NCBI GenBank assembly: GCA_020054675.1
Contig: JAIHAL010000008.1
Coordinates: 124,001-188,000 of the forward strand
DNA: 64,000 nucleotides
Direction: 5' to 3'
Source of the DNA: Oscillospiraceae bacterium
GTDB lineage: Bacteria; Bacillota; Clostridia; Oscillospirales; Ruminococcaceae
Below, piece by piece: positions 29,939 through 38,234 of this stretch. The notes under the pieces were generated by a model. The model was not told where the DNA came from, searched no databases, and was given only the letters and a program-made list of their open reading frames with translations. The number at the start of each line of letters is the position of its first letter. The first letter of the stretch is position 1. The position numbers and the translations under genes are program-made.

Positions 29939-31318
29939 ATGAACAGCATCGTTTTTGTCGCAAAAAACAACAACAATTTCTATAAACTGGAGCTTGCCAA
30001 AACCATAATAAGTTTTGTCGAATATGACTTTACTTATTTTTGGGAACAGTGCATGGAGCTTGGGCGGGATTTAAGAAATACCGGCCGGGTAATTCCAAGC
30101 CAGTTTTATGTGATAAGAAATTTGATTTTAAAATGCCATCCTTATTATGAAGCGGGAGCAAATACCGAATTTGATGAGATAGTGCTTGACTGCATAATAG
30201 AGTACATCTGCCGCAGCGAAAACATGGGGCTTGAAGAGCTTTGGGCAAGGTGCATCTCCCCTAAAAACGGTTATGAAAAGGCAATTTTTCATAGGATTTC
30301 GGAGTATAAGACCAACCGCGCCATAAATGAATGGGCAAATCTTATGCGGGTGCAAGAGTATGCAAGGAGAAAACTTGCGTTTATTTTTGACGGAGAGCCT
30401 GTAAAGGAGCATGTTTATCATGCAAGGAAGGGGTATTTCGACCTTGCCTTTTCCGTTGCCGCAAAGGAACTTGGATTTCCGTCATCGGAACTGCCATGTG
30501 CCAAGCGCTCCTCACCGTCGCTTTTGCCGGATGCGCCATTCATGATAAGCAGGGTTTCAAAGGGGATTTTAAAGCGTATTTCCGAGGCAATAGATTCAGC
30601 CGACGAGCCTGCCTATAATCGCATAACCGATTGCATGAAGGACCAGATTGCCCTTAACGCCTTTTCATATATAAAAAATCTTTCCCGTCCGGAGGAACCT
30701 GAACTTGCTGCTGCGGCGGAGGTTTTTTCGTCCCTTTCGCAAGAGGTTTATATGCCTGAAAGCTTTAAGGCTGCAATAGACCTTGAAATAGATAAAATGC
30801 TTGAAAATGGGATTTTTCTGCAAAAATGCGAAAACTGCGGCAAATATTTTATTGTTGAATCGGGATACAAGGGAAGATTCTGCAACCGTGTGAACGCCTC
30901 CGGCCTTACCTGCCGGGAGCAGGCTGATGCGCAAAGGGCTGAGGAAAAGAAGTCCCCAATCCTCGAGGAAATGGATGAAAGGTGCAAAAAAATCCGCGAA
31001 AAGCTTGAAGCACGCGTGGGGGATTATTTCAGCGAGGCGGAATTCGGCGAATGGAACCAGTATTTGAACAACATGATTCAAAACATCCAAAACGGCTATT
31101 CGTCGGCCGAGGATTTGGAGGGATTCCTTGATTATTCGGAAAAAATGTACGGTGAGCTGAAGCAAAAAGCAAAGCAATCCTTGGCGGCGGTGGAATCAAA
31201 CCCGCGCCCTGCGGAAATTCCCAAAACAGAACCGATTTCGCCATCTCCTGAGCCTAAAAAATACCGTTTTCCGACGCTTGCAGAGCTTGAGGAAAGGGAA
31301 AGGAATTTAAAATCCTAA
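29939..31318 (+). CDS. Protein of unknown function with C-terminal zinc-ribbon-like cysteines (possibly DUF6076)
   Basis: 459 residues from ATG 29939 (a TTG at 29930 is an alternative). No signal peptide or membrane segment. A mostly helical N-terminal region is followed by Cys297-x2-Cys300-x14-Cys315-x9-Cys325 (CENCGKYF ... RFCN ... LTC), which looks like a treble-clef or zinc-ribbon knuckle. The end is charged and proline-rich. The arrangement resembles the DUF6076 family of Firmicutes as I remember it; this was not checked. The following small gene starts 10 bases later and is probably co-transcribed. Confidence 0.72.
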   Translation: MNSIVFVAKNNNNFYKLELAKTIISFVEYDFTYFWEQCMELGRDLRNTGRVIPSQFYVIRNLILKCHPYYEAGANTEFDEIVLDCIIEYICRSENMGLEELWARCISPKNGYEKAIFHRISEYKTNRAINEWANLMRVQEYARRKLAFIFDGEPVKEHVYHARKGYFDLAFSVAAKELGFPSSELPCAKRSSPSLLPDAPFMISRVSKGILKRISEAIDSADEPAYNRITDCMKDQIALNAFSYIKNLSRPEEPELAAAAEVFSSLSQEVYMPESFKAAIDLEIDKMLENGIFLQKCENCGKYFIVESGYKGRFCNRVNASGLTCREQADAQRAEEKKSPILEEMDERCKKIREKLEARVGDYFSEAEFGEWNQYLNNMIQNIQNGYSSAEDLEGFLDYSEKMYGELKQKAKQSLAAVESNPRPAEIPKTEPISPSPEPKKYRFPTLAELEERERNLKS

Positions 31319-31328
31319 GGAGGCTTTT

Positions 31329-31715
31329 ATGAATATTATCAAATATCCATCTGCACAGGCGGTGGACGAAGCTATCCGCAGCCATGAGCCGCTTCTTGCC
31401 CTTATATCGTTTGACGGCGGGACAATGCTGATAAGCCATGTTGACGAGGCCGTGGAGCATCATATACTGCTTGCAAAAGTGGGATTCAGCAGTTCGGATA
31501 TAGATAAATATTTCCGCATAGTTTTGGATGATGACGGAGCAGACTGGACGTTTATCTGCCCTCCGGACTATAAAAATATTTTTGACAAAACACGGCGTAT
31601 AAGCGAATTTTACAAGGATGGATTCAATGTGATTTCATCGGCTCTGCTTGAAATAGGGATGCCGGTAGGAATAAATATTCCTAAACGCTATAGAAGGCAT
31701 TTAATGGATATTTAG
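31329..31715 (+). CDS. Small conserved-looking protein of unknown function
   Basis: 128 residues from ATG 31329 behind AAGGAGGC, an excellent ribosome site. Acidic, with no signal peptide or membrane segment. A central 'VLDDDGADWTFICPPDYKNIFDKTRRISEFYKDGF' part (given here as a description of 473-style acidic/aromatic content, residues about 63-97) precedes a C-terminal segment with 'IPKRYRRHL'. I do not recognise it. Its tight spacing to the zinc-knuckle gene suggests a shared function. The stop TAG merges into the TTTAG start of repeat element F. Confidence 0.7.
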   Translation: MNIIKYPSAQAVDEAIRSHEPLLALISFDGGTMLISHVDEAVEHHILLAKVGFSSSDIDKYFRIVLDDDGADWTFICPPDYKNIFDKTRRISEFYKDGFNVISSALLEIGMPVGINIPKRYRRHLMDI

Positions 31716-32212
31716 TTTATGGCTATCTACTGTTTTCTAATAACTATTAAGAAGGAGGACGCTATCCTTTTAGTAGTTAGTTGTTAGAAGTTAGACGTTA
31801 GTTTTTGTTCTTTTACTTTTTAAGTGGGGTGGACTCCGTCCCCCCTCTTAATTTTTAAAGATAATCAAATTTTTTTACCCCCCTGCCTACTTTTCTTCAC
31901 CAGCGAAGAAAAGTAGGCAAAAGACGCCGCCCTGCGGGGCTTTCATGCGTCTTAATCCGCCTACCCGCCGGCAACGGGCACTGCACATTCGTTTGTGCCC
32001 TGCTCGGCGAATTACGGCTGCAAAAATATGACCTGCTTTTCGCCTCGGTGCTCACCACTCCAATTTTACGACGAAAAGCAGGTCTTTTTATTTTGTTTGC
32101 CTTAATGACTTTATTAGCGGAAAGCCTTTCTTATTAAGGCTGGGGTACTTTTTATTCTAACTTCTAACCTCTAATCTCTAACTTCTAAAAAACTAACTAC
32201 TAAAAGATTAAA
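31716..32212. repeat. Mosaic intergenic element, copy F
   Basis: Gap before htpG. Order: TTAG-type end, GGACGCTATCC half hairpin, a second TTAG end with heptads, TTTTTGTTCTTTTACTTTTT, GGACTCCGTCC, hairpin CTACTTTTCTTC/GAAGAAAAGTAG (about 31887-31917), GACGC/GCGTC (about 31923-31952), the alternative cassette GGGCAC...TGTGCCC (31976-32000), the 55-nt hairpin (32030-32084), the CTTAATGA.../TTATTAAG module (about 32101-32140), and inverted heptads (about 32157-32205). Confidence 0.82.
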
Positions 32213-32249
32213 AAAATGTAAAAAAATTAAATACTATCTTTTGCCCCTC

Positions 32250-32278
32250 TTGATTTTAAAGAAAGTTTGGAATATAAT
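32250..32278 (+). promoter_or_regulatory. Promoter of htpG
   Basis: TTGATT (32250-32255), 17-bp spacer, TATAAT (32273-32278), immediately followed by the CIRCE operator. Confidence 0.78.
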
Positions 32279-32282
32279 TCTC

Positions 32283-32309
32283 TTAGCACTCAAAATATGC
32301 GAGTGCTAA
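32283..32309. promoter_or_regulatory. CIRCE operator (HrcA binding site)
   Basis: TTAGCACTC - 9 bases - GAGTGCTAA, a perfect match to the CIRCE consensus, starting 5 bases after the -10. HrcA is therefore expected to repress htpG. hrcA itself is not in the window. Confidence 0.95.
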
Positions 32310-32335
32310 AATTATGGATTGAGAGGTGTGTTGAA

Positions 32336-34231
32336 ATGGAGACAAAACAGTTTAAAGCTGAGTCACAGCGATTGCTTGAACTTATGATTCATTCAATTTA
32401 CACACATAAGGAGATATTTTTAAGGGAACTTATTTCAAATGCCAGCGACGCAATAGACAAGCTGTATTATAAATCGCTTACAGGCGGCGCAGAGGGCCTT
32501 AACAGGGATGATTTTGAAATAAAGCTTTCCCTTGACAAGCAAAACCGCACAATAAAAATTTCCGATAACGGAATAGGCATGACAAAGGATGAGCTTGAAA
32601 ACAATCTGGGAATTATCGCAAAAAGCGGCTCCCTTGCGTTTAAAAAGGAAAATGAGCTTAAAGACGGAATTGATATTATAGGCCAGTTCGGCGTGGGATT
32701 TTATTCCGCATTTATGGTGAGCAGCCTTGTTACGGTAAAAACAAAGCCATACGGCGGAACGGAAGCGTATGTATGGCAGTCCGAGGGCGTGGACGGATAT
32801 ACGATAGATACCTGCGAAAAGCAGTCCCATGGAACTGAAATAATCCTTAAAATCAAGGAAAGCACAGAAGAGGAAAATTACGATGAATTCCTTGACCAGT
32901 ACAGGATACAATCCCTTGTAAAGAAGTATTCCGATTATATAAGATATCCCATTAAGATGGATATGCAAAGGCAAAGGCTTAAAGATGGCTCAAAACCCGA
33001 TGAGGGCGAAAGCGCTTATGAAAGCTATACCGAAACGGTTACACTCAACAGCATGGTTCCGCTTTGGAAAAAGAACAAAAATGAAATCACCGAAGAGGAA
33101 TACACTAAGTTCTATCAGGAAAAGTTTTATGATTTTACTCCTCCGATAGCGCATATCCATACAAGAGCGGAGGGTACGGCAACCTATAATGCTCTGCTTT
33201 TTATCCCCGAAAGACCGCCGTTTGATTATTACACAAGGGATTATGAAAAGGGCTTGCAGCTTTTTTCGTCCGGCGTGATGATTATGGACAAGTGTGCGGA
33301 TTTGCTCCCCGACCATTTCAGCTTTGTAAAAGGACTTGTGGATTCGGAGGACCTTTCGCTCAACATTTCCAGGGAAATGCTCCAGCACGACAGGCAGCTT
33401 AAAATCATTGCCAAGAGCATTGAAAAGAACATCAAAAACGAGCTTTCCAGAATGCTTAAAAACGAAAGGGAAAAATACGAGAAATTTTATAAGAGCTTTG
33501 GCGTTCAGCTTAAATTCGGCGTTTATAATGATTATGGCGCGGCAAAGGACCTCCTCTCCGACCTTTTGCTCTTTTATTCGTCAAGCGAGAAAAAGCTTGT
33601 CACCCTTGAAGAATATGCCGACAGGATGAAAGAAGGACAAAAGTATATTTATTATGCCTGCGGCGAAAGCATTTCACGCATTGAAAGCATGCCCCAAACC
33701 GAGCTTTTAAAGGAAAAGGGCTATGAAATCCTCTACTTTACCGACAATGTGGATGAGTTCGCCATAAGGATGCTCATGCAGTACAAGGAAAAGCCGTTCA
33801 AATCCGTCACCGATAATGATTTGGGCCTTGATGAAAATACCGAGAATGAGGAAATCAAAAAGCAAAACGAAGAAAACCACGGACTTTTTGATTTTATGAA
33901 AGAGGCCCTTGGCGGAAAAGTAAAGGAAGTAAGGCTTTCGCAAAGGCTTAAGACTCATCCGGTATGCCTTGCAAGCGGGGGAATGATTTCGCTTGAAATG
34001 GAAAAGGTTTTGAACACCATGCCGGGCGAGGAAAAAGCAAAGGCGGAAAGGATTCTTGAAATAAATCCCTCCCACCCGATTTTTGAAACGCTTAAAAAGC
34101 TTTATGATTCCGATAAGGAAAAGCTTAAAAAGTATTCGGCGCTGCTTTATGACCAGGCAATGCTGATTGCAGGGATGCCTATTGAAAACCCCGCAGAGTT
34201 TTCAAATGAAATCTGCGCGCTAATGAGCTAA
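32336..34231 (+). CDS. htpG: Chaperone HtpG (Hsp90)
   Basis: 631 residues from ATG 32336 behind GAGAGGTGTG. The N-terminal GHKL ATPase shows [21 protein letters not shown] and [10 protein letters not shown] middle domain (about 235-480) and a C-terminal dimerisation domain follow, with no eukaryotic MEEVD tail. It refolds and matures client proteins in the cytosol. An upstream in-frame extension crosses the CIRCE and is not credible. The CIRCE element places it in the HrcA regulon. Confidence 0.97.
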   Translation: METKQFKAESQRLLELMIHSIYTHKEIFLRELISNASDAIDKLYYKSLTGGAEGLNRDDFEIKLSLDKQNRTIKISDNGIGMTKDELENNLGIIAKSGSLAFKKENELKDGIDIIGQFGVGFYSAFMVSSLVTVKTKPYGGTEAYVWQSEGVDGYTIDTCEKQSHGTEIILKIKESTEEENYDEFLDQYRIQSLVKKYSDYIRYPIKMDMQRQRLKDGSKPDEGESAYESYTETVTLNSMVPLWKKNKNEITEEEYTKFYQEKFYDFTPPIAHIHTRAEGTATYNALLFIPERPPFDYYTRDYEKGLQLFSSGVMIMDKCADLLPDHFSFVKGLVDSEDLSLNISREMLQHDRQLKIIAKSIEKNIKNELSRMLKNEREKYEKFYKSFGVQLKFGVYNDYGAAKDLLSDLLLFYSSSEKKLVTLEEYADRMKEGQKYIYYACGESISRIESMPQTELLKEKGYEILYFTDNVDEFAIRMLMQYKEKPFKSVTDNDLGLDENTENEEIKKQNEENHGLFDFMKEALGGKVKEVRLSQRLKTHPVCLASGGMISLEMEKVLNTMPGEEKAKAERILEINPSHPIFETLKKLYDSDKEKLKKYSALLYDQAMLIAGMPIENPAEFSNEICALMS

Positions 34232-34730
34232 TAGTTGTTGGTAGTTAGTTTTTGTTCTTGTACTTTTTTAGAGGGGGGATTCCATCCCCCCCTCTTGATT
34301 TTTAAAGATAATAAATTTTTATAACCCCCCTGCCTACTTATTTAGAAGTTAGAGATTAGAGGTTAGAAATTAGATTTGGATATTTTTACATTAAAGGTCT
34401 TATTTTAATTTACCATTATCTAACATCTAACGTCTAACATCTAACAACTAAAAGGGCAACGGCAATTTGCTTACGCAAAAACTGAAATCGCAAATTGCCT
34501 GCTCGGCGGCTAACGGCTGCAAAAATATGACCTGCTTTTCGCCTTGGTGCTCACCACTCCAATTTTACGACGAAAAGCAGGTCTTTTTCTATTGCTTGCC
34601 TTAATGACTTCATCAGCGGAAAGTCTTTTTTTATTAAGGTAGGGCGCTTTTTCTAACGTCTAACTTCTAACAACTAACTACTAAAAGGACGGAGTCCCCC
34701 CTCCAAAAAATAAAGCTATAAAAACTAAAT
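34232..34730. repeat. Mosaic intergenic element, copy G (interrupted by a TTAG unit)
   Basis: Convergent gap between htpG and guaA. After the G/C hairpin (GGGGGGATTCCATCCCCCC) the usual CTACTTTTC hairpin is cut off at 'CCTACTT', where a unit begins with heptads (about 34341-34373), runs through an A/T core and ends in inverted heptads (about 34417-34450). Then follow GGCAATTTGC/GCAAATTGCC (about 34460-34499), the 55-nt hairpin (34529-34583), the CTTAATGA.../TTATTAAG module and more heptads, ending GGACGGAGTCCCCCC. Confidence 0.82.
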
Positions 34731-36263
34731 TTACTCCCACTCAATCGTTGCCGGAGGCTTTGTGGTTATGTCATAGACTATCCTGTTTATTGATTTAACT
34801 TCGTTTACTATTCTTGCGGAGATTTTTTCAAGCACTTCGTAAGGGATTTTTGCGAAATCCGCCGTCATAAAGTCGGTTGTGGTAACGCCTCTGAGGGCAA
34901 GGGTGTAATCGTACGTCCTCCCGTCGCCCATAACTCCGACTGAACGCATATTGGTCAGAACCGCAAAATACTGGTGGATTTGCTTGTCAAGCCCTGCCTT
35001 TGCAATCTCCTCGCGGAAGATGTAATCCGCATCTTGGAGTATGGAGAGCTTTTCATCGGTTATTTCGCCGATTATCCTTATAGCAAGCCCCGGCCCCGGG
35101 AACGGCTGACGCCATACAAGCTTTTCATCAAGCCCAAGCTCAATTCCAAGCTTCCTCACTTCGTCCTTGAAAAGAAGGCGCAAAGGCTCTATGATTTCCT
35201 TGAAATCCACATAATCGGGAAGTCCTCCGACGTTGTGGTGGCTTTTTATTACTGCGGCATCCCCCGTGCCGCTTTCTATTATATCAGGGTAAATCGTGCC
35301 TTGAACAAGGAAGTCCACCTTGCCGATTTTCTTTGCTTCCTCTTCAAAAACGCGGATGAATTCCTCGCCAATGGTCTTTCTCTTTGTTTCCGGGTCGGAT
35401 ACTCCCCTGAGCTTTGACATAAAGCGTTCTTTTGCATTCACACGGACGAAATTTACATCCCAATCCTTAAATGCCGCTTCGACCTCGTCGCCTTCGTTCT
35501 TGCGCATAAATCCGTGGTCAACGAAAATGCATGTGAGGTTTCTCCCAACCGCCTTTGAAAGCAGCGCCGCGGCAACCGAACTGTCAACTCCTCCCGAAAG
35601 CGCAAGCAGAACCTTTCCGGAACCCACTTTTGCGCGGATTTCCTCTATGGCGGTCTTTGCATAGTCGCCCATAGTCCAGTCGCCGACACATCCGCAGGCT
35701 TTGTAGAGGAAGTTGTGCAGCATTTTCACGCCGTTTGCGGTATGATTTACTTCCGGGTGGAACTGCATTGCATAGAGCTTCTTTTCGGGATTTTCCATTG
35801 CCGCCACAGGGCAGGAGGCGCTTGATGCGCAAACCCTGAACCCGTCCGGCAGTTTTGAAATGTAATCCCCGTGGCTCATCCATGAAATATCCTTTTTGCT
35901 TAGCCCATCAAAAAGGATTGAAGCGGTATCGTAATCAGTTTCGGTTTTGCCGTATTCGCGCGTGGTTGCGGTTGAAACCGTTCCGCCCAAGGTTTGCGCC
36001 ATAAGCTGTGCGCCGTAGCATATCCCAAGCACGGGAATTCCCAGCTCAAAGATTTCCCTTGAAACCTTTGGGGAATTTTCATCGTAAACGCTGTTCGGCC
36101 CGCCGGTAAAGATTATTCCGACCGGATTTGCCTTTTTAATTTCCTCAATTGGTGTTTTGCAGGGCTTTACCTCGCAATAAACCCCGCATTCGCGGACTCT
36201 TCTTGCTATAAGCTGGTTGTATTGCCCTCCGAAGTCAAGCACGATTACCTGCTGGTGTGACAT
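34731..36263 (-). CDS. guaA: GMP synthase (glutamine-hydrolysing)
   Basis: 510 residues, the standard two-part enzyme converting XMP to GMP. The N-terminal class I glutamine amidotransferase has catalytic Cys82 in [11 protein letters not shown] and 'QFHPEVNHT'. The ATP-pyrophosphatase P-loop is [12 protein letters not shown], and the C-terminal dimerisation domain ends [12 protein letters not shown] 36263 follows GAATGAGG. It stands as a single gene. No purine riboswitch is visible in the 160 bases upstream. Confidence 0.97.
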   Translation of the reverse strand: MSHQQVIVLDFGGQYNQLIARRVRECGVYCEVKPCKTPIEEIKKANPVGIIFTGGPNSVYDENSPKVSREIFELGIPVLGICYGAQLMAQTLGGTVSTATTREYGKTETDYDTASILFDGLSKKDISWMSHGDYISKLPDGFRVCASSASCPVAAMENPEKKLYAMQFHPEVNHTANGVKMLHNFLYKACGCVGDWTMGDYAKTAIEEIRAKVGSGKVLLALSGGVDSSVAAALLSKAVGRNLTCIFVDHGFMRKNEGDEVEAAFKDWDVNFVRVNAKERFMSKLRGVSDPETKRKTIGEEFIRVFEEEAKKIGKVDFLVQGTIYPDIIESGTGDAAVIKSHHNVGGLPDYVDFKEIIEPLRLLFKDEVRKLGIELGLDEKLVWRQPFPGPGLAIRIIGEITDEKLSILQDADYIFREEIAKAGLDKQIHQYFAVLTNMRSVGVMGDGRTYDYTLALRGVTTTDFMTADFAKIPYEVLEKISARIVNEVKSINRIVYDITTKPPATIEWE

Positions 36264-36356
36264 AAGCAGAAAACCTCATTCCATTCAAATATATTCTACA
36301 TAATTATACAGCTTTTCCGGATAAATCTCAATAGGCATTGTTGTTTCAAAAAGAAC

Positions 36357-36385
36357 TTGCCCATAAATAAAGTTTGTGTTAAAAT
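36357..36385 (+). promoter_or_regulatory. Promoter of tcdA
   Basis: TTGCCC (36357-36362), 17-bp spacer, TAAAAT (36380-36385), about 42 bases before the ATG. Confidence 0.5.
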
Positions 36386-36427
36386 GGACATAATATTACA
36401 GTATTTTTGTATGGATTGGAGAAAAAT

Positions 36428-37138
36428 ATGGTTCATGAATTTTCAAGAAGCCAAATGCTTTTAGGCTCTGCGGCAATGGATAAGCTTGCGAAGTCGTCGG
36501 TAATCCTTTTCGGCGTGGGCGGAGTAGGCTCATACTGCGCCGAGGCGCTTGCCAGAACGGGAGTGGGCAAAATATGCCTTGTCGACGGGGATAAGGTCGC
36601 CCTTACAAACATAAACCGCCAGCTTATCGCAACGCATAAAACCCTTGGGATGCCAAAGGTTATAGCGGCAAAGGAAAGGATTCTGGATATAAACCCATCC
36701 TGCGAAGTGATTGTGCATGAATGCTTTTACGGCCCCGAAAACGAGGACAACATAAATCTTTCCGATTATGACTATGTTATAGATGCCATAGATACGGTAA
36801 AATCAAAGGTTTTCCTCATTGAAAAGGCAATCTTGGCGGGAGTAAGGATAATCAGCAGCATGGGGGCCGGCAACAAGCTTGACCCGACAAAGTTCAAGGT
36901 GTCAGACATTTCAAAAACCGAAATGTGCCCGCTTGCAAAGGTCATGCGCCGCGAGCTGCGCCAAAGGGGGATAACCCACCTTAAAGTTGTGTTTTCAACG
37001 GAGCCTCCAATCGAGCCGAAAGAGGAGGCAGAGGAAATTTCCCCATTAAAGCCGAAAATCCCCGGAAGCGTTGCGTTTGTGCCATCCGTTGCAGGTCTTG
37101 TCCTTGCAGGAGAAGCAATCAAGGACCTCATTTCTTGA
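36428..37138 (+). CDS. tcdA: tRNA threonylcarbamoyladenosine dehydratase (TcdA/CsdL)
   Basis: 236 residues from ATG 36428 behind TTGGAG. E1-like ThiF/HesA fold: 'SRSQMLLGSAAMDKL', nucleotide loop FGVGGVGSYCAEAL (29-42), 'NINRQLIAT', and 'DAIDTVKSK'. TcdA cyclises t6A37 of ANN-decoding tRNAs to ct6A using ATP. The hydE promoter overlaps its stop codon. Confidence 0.9.
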   Translation: MVHEFSRSQMLLGSAAMDKLAKSSVILFGVGGVGSYCAEALARTGVGKICLVDGDKVALTNINRQLIATHKTLGMPKVIAAKERILDINPSCEVIVHECFYGPENEDNINLSDYDYVIDAIDTVKSKVFLIEKAILAGVRIISSMGAGNKLDPTKFKVSDISKTEMCPLAKVMRRELRQRGITHLKVVFSTEPPIEPKEEAEEISPLKPKIPGSVAFVPSVAGLVLAGEAIKDLIS

Positions 37139-37163
37139 CATAAATCGACCGATGAGGTATAAT
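37135..37163 (+). promoter_or_regulatory. Promoter of hydE
   Basis: TTGACA (37135-37140), 17-bp spacer, TATAAT (37158-37163). Both hexamers are perfect consensus, and the -35 overlaps the tcdA stop codon. Confidence 0.8.
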
Positions 37164-37193
37164 ATATAAAAATCATATAGGATTGATAGGAAT

Positions 37194-38234
37194 ATGAAGA
37201 ATATCATAGAAAAAATTAAAAAAACCCGTCTGGCGACAGGGGAGGAACTTCTGATGCTCCTGAAAAACACCGACGGGGAGATAGACGAATATTTATTTTC
37301 GTGCGCAAGAGAAGTTTGCAGGGAAAATTACAACGGAAAGGTTTATTTGCGCGGGCTTATAGAATTTACAAATTACTGCAAAAACGACTGCCTTTACTGC
37401 GGAATAAGACGCTCAAACAAAAACGCCAAAAGGTACAGGCTTGGGCATGAGGAAATCCTTGAATGCTGCAAAAACGGGTATTCGCTTGGCTTTCGCACCT
37501 TCGTCCTGCAAGGCGGCGAGGACGGATTTTACAGCGACGATATGATTTGTGAAATAGTTTCATCAATAAAAAAGGAATATCCTGACTGCGCCGTAACACT
37601 TTCAATCGGCGAAAAGCCGCGCGAAAGCTATGAAAGGTACTTCAACAGCGGCGCTGACAGATACCTCTTGCGCCATGAAACCGCAAACAAGGAGCATTAC
37701 TCAAAGCTGCATCCTCCGGAAATGAGCTTTGACAACCGCATGCGCTGCCTTAAAGACCTCAAAGAAATAGGCTTTCAGGTAGGGGCGGGCCTCATGGTCG
37801 GCTCACCCTTTCAAACAGCGGAAAATCTTGTTGAGGATTTGCTATTTTTGGCGGATTTCCAGCCGGATATGATAGGCATAGGCCCGTTTATCCCGCATGG
37901 GGAAACTCCCTTTGCCGGATTTGAAAGCGGAAAGGTGAGGGATACACTTGCAATGGTCGCACTTTCAAGACTGCTTGTGCCTAAGGCTTTGATTCCGGCA
38001 ACGACGGCGCTTGGAACCATCCACCCGAAGGGCAGGGAAATGGGCCTTAACGCCGGCGCAAACGTGGTCATGCCAAACCTTTCGCCGCTTGGGGTGAGAA
38101 AGCTTTACGACCTTTACGAAAACAAAATATGCACCGGCGAAGAGGCCGCCGAATGTCTTGCCTGCATAAAGGGACGGATTGCCTCGGCGGGGTTTGAGGC
38201 GGATATGTCAAGGGGCGACCGCTGCGGATTTTAA
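37194..38234 (+). CDS. hydE: [FeFe]-hydrogenase maturation radical SAM enzyme HydE
   Basis: 346 residues. The radical-SAM cluster is Cys62-x3-Cys66-x2-Cys69 (YCKNDCLYCGIRR), followed by 'RYRLGHEEIL' and the barrel strands 'TFVLQGGED', 'YLLRHETAN', 'GAGLMVGSP' and 'GIGPFIPHG', all as in HydE. It helps build the dithiomethylamine bridge of the H-cluster. hydF, hydG and hydrogenase genes are absent here. It shares four bases with the convergent gene 38231-39628, so the two transcripts run into each other. Confidence 0.93.
   Translation: MKNIIEKIKKTRLATGEELLMLLKNTDGEIDEYLFSCAREVCRENYNGKVYLRGLIEFTNYCKNDCLYCGIRRSNKNAKRYRLGHEEILECCKNGYSLGFRTFVLQGGEDGFYSDDMICEIVSSIKKEYPDCAVTLSIGEKPRESYERYFNSGADRYLLRHETANKEHYSKLHPPEMSFDNRMRCLKDLKEIGFQVGAGLMVGSPFQTAENLVEDLLFLADFQPDMIGIGPFIPHGETPFAGFESGKVRDTLAMVALSRLLVPKALIPATTALGTIHPKGREMGLNAGANVVMPNLSPLGVRKLYDLYENKICTGEEAAECLACIKGRIASAGFEADMSRGDRCGF

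Noticed and set aside
36264-36427. Purine riboswitch before guaA
   Set aside because: The 160-base gap shows no purine-aptamer core and no terminator; it also has to hold the tcdA promoter on the other strand.
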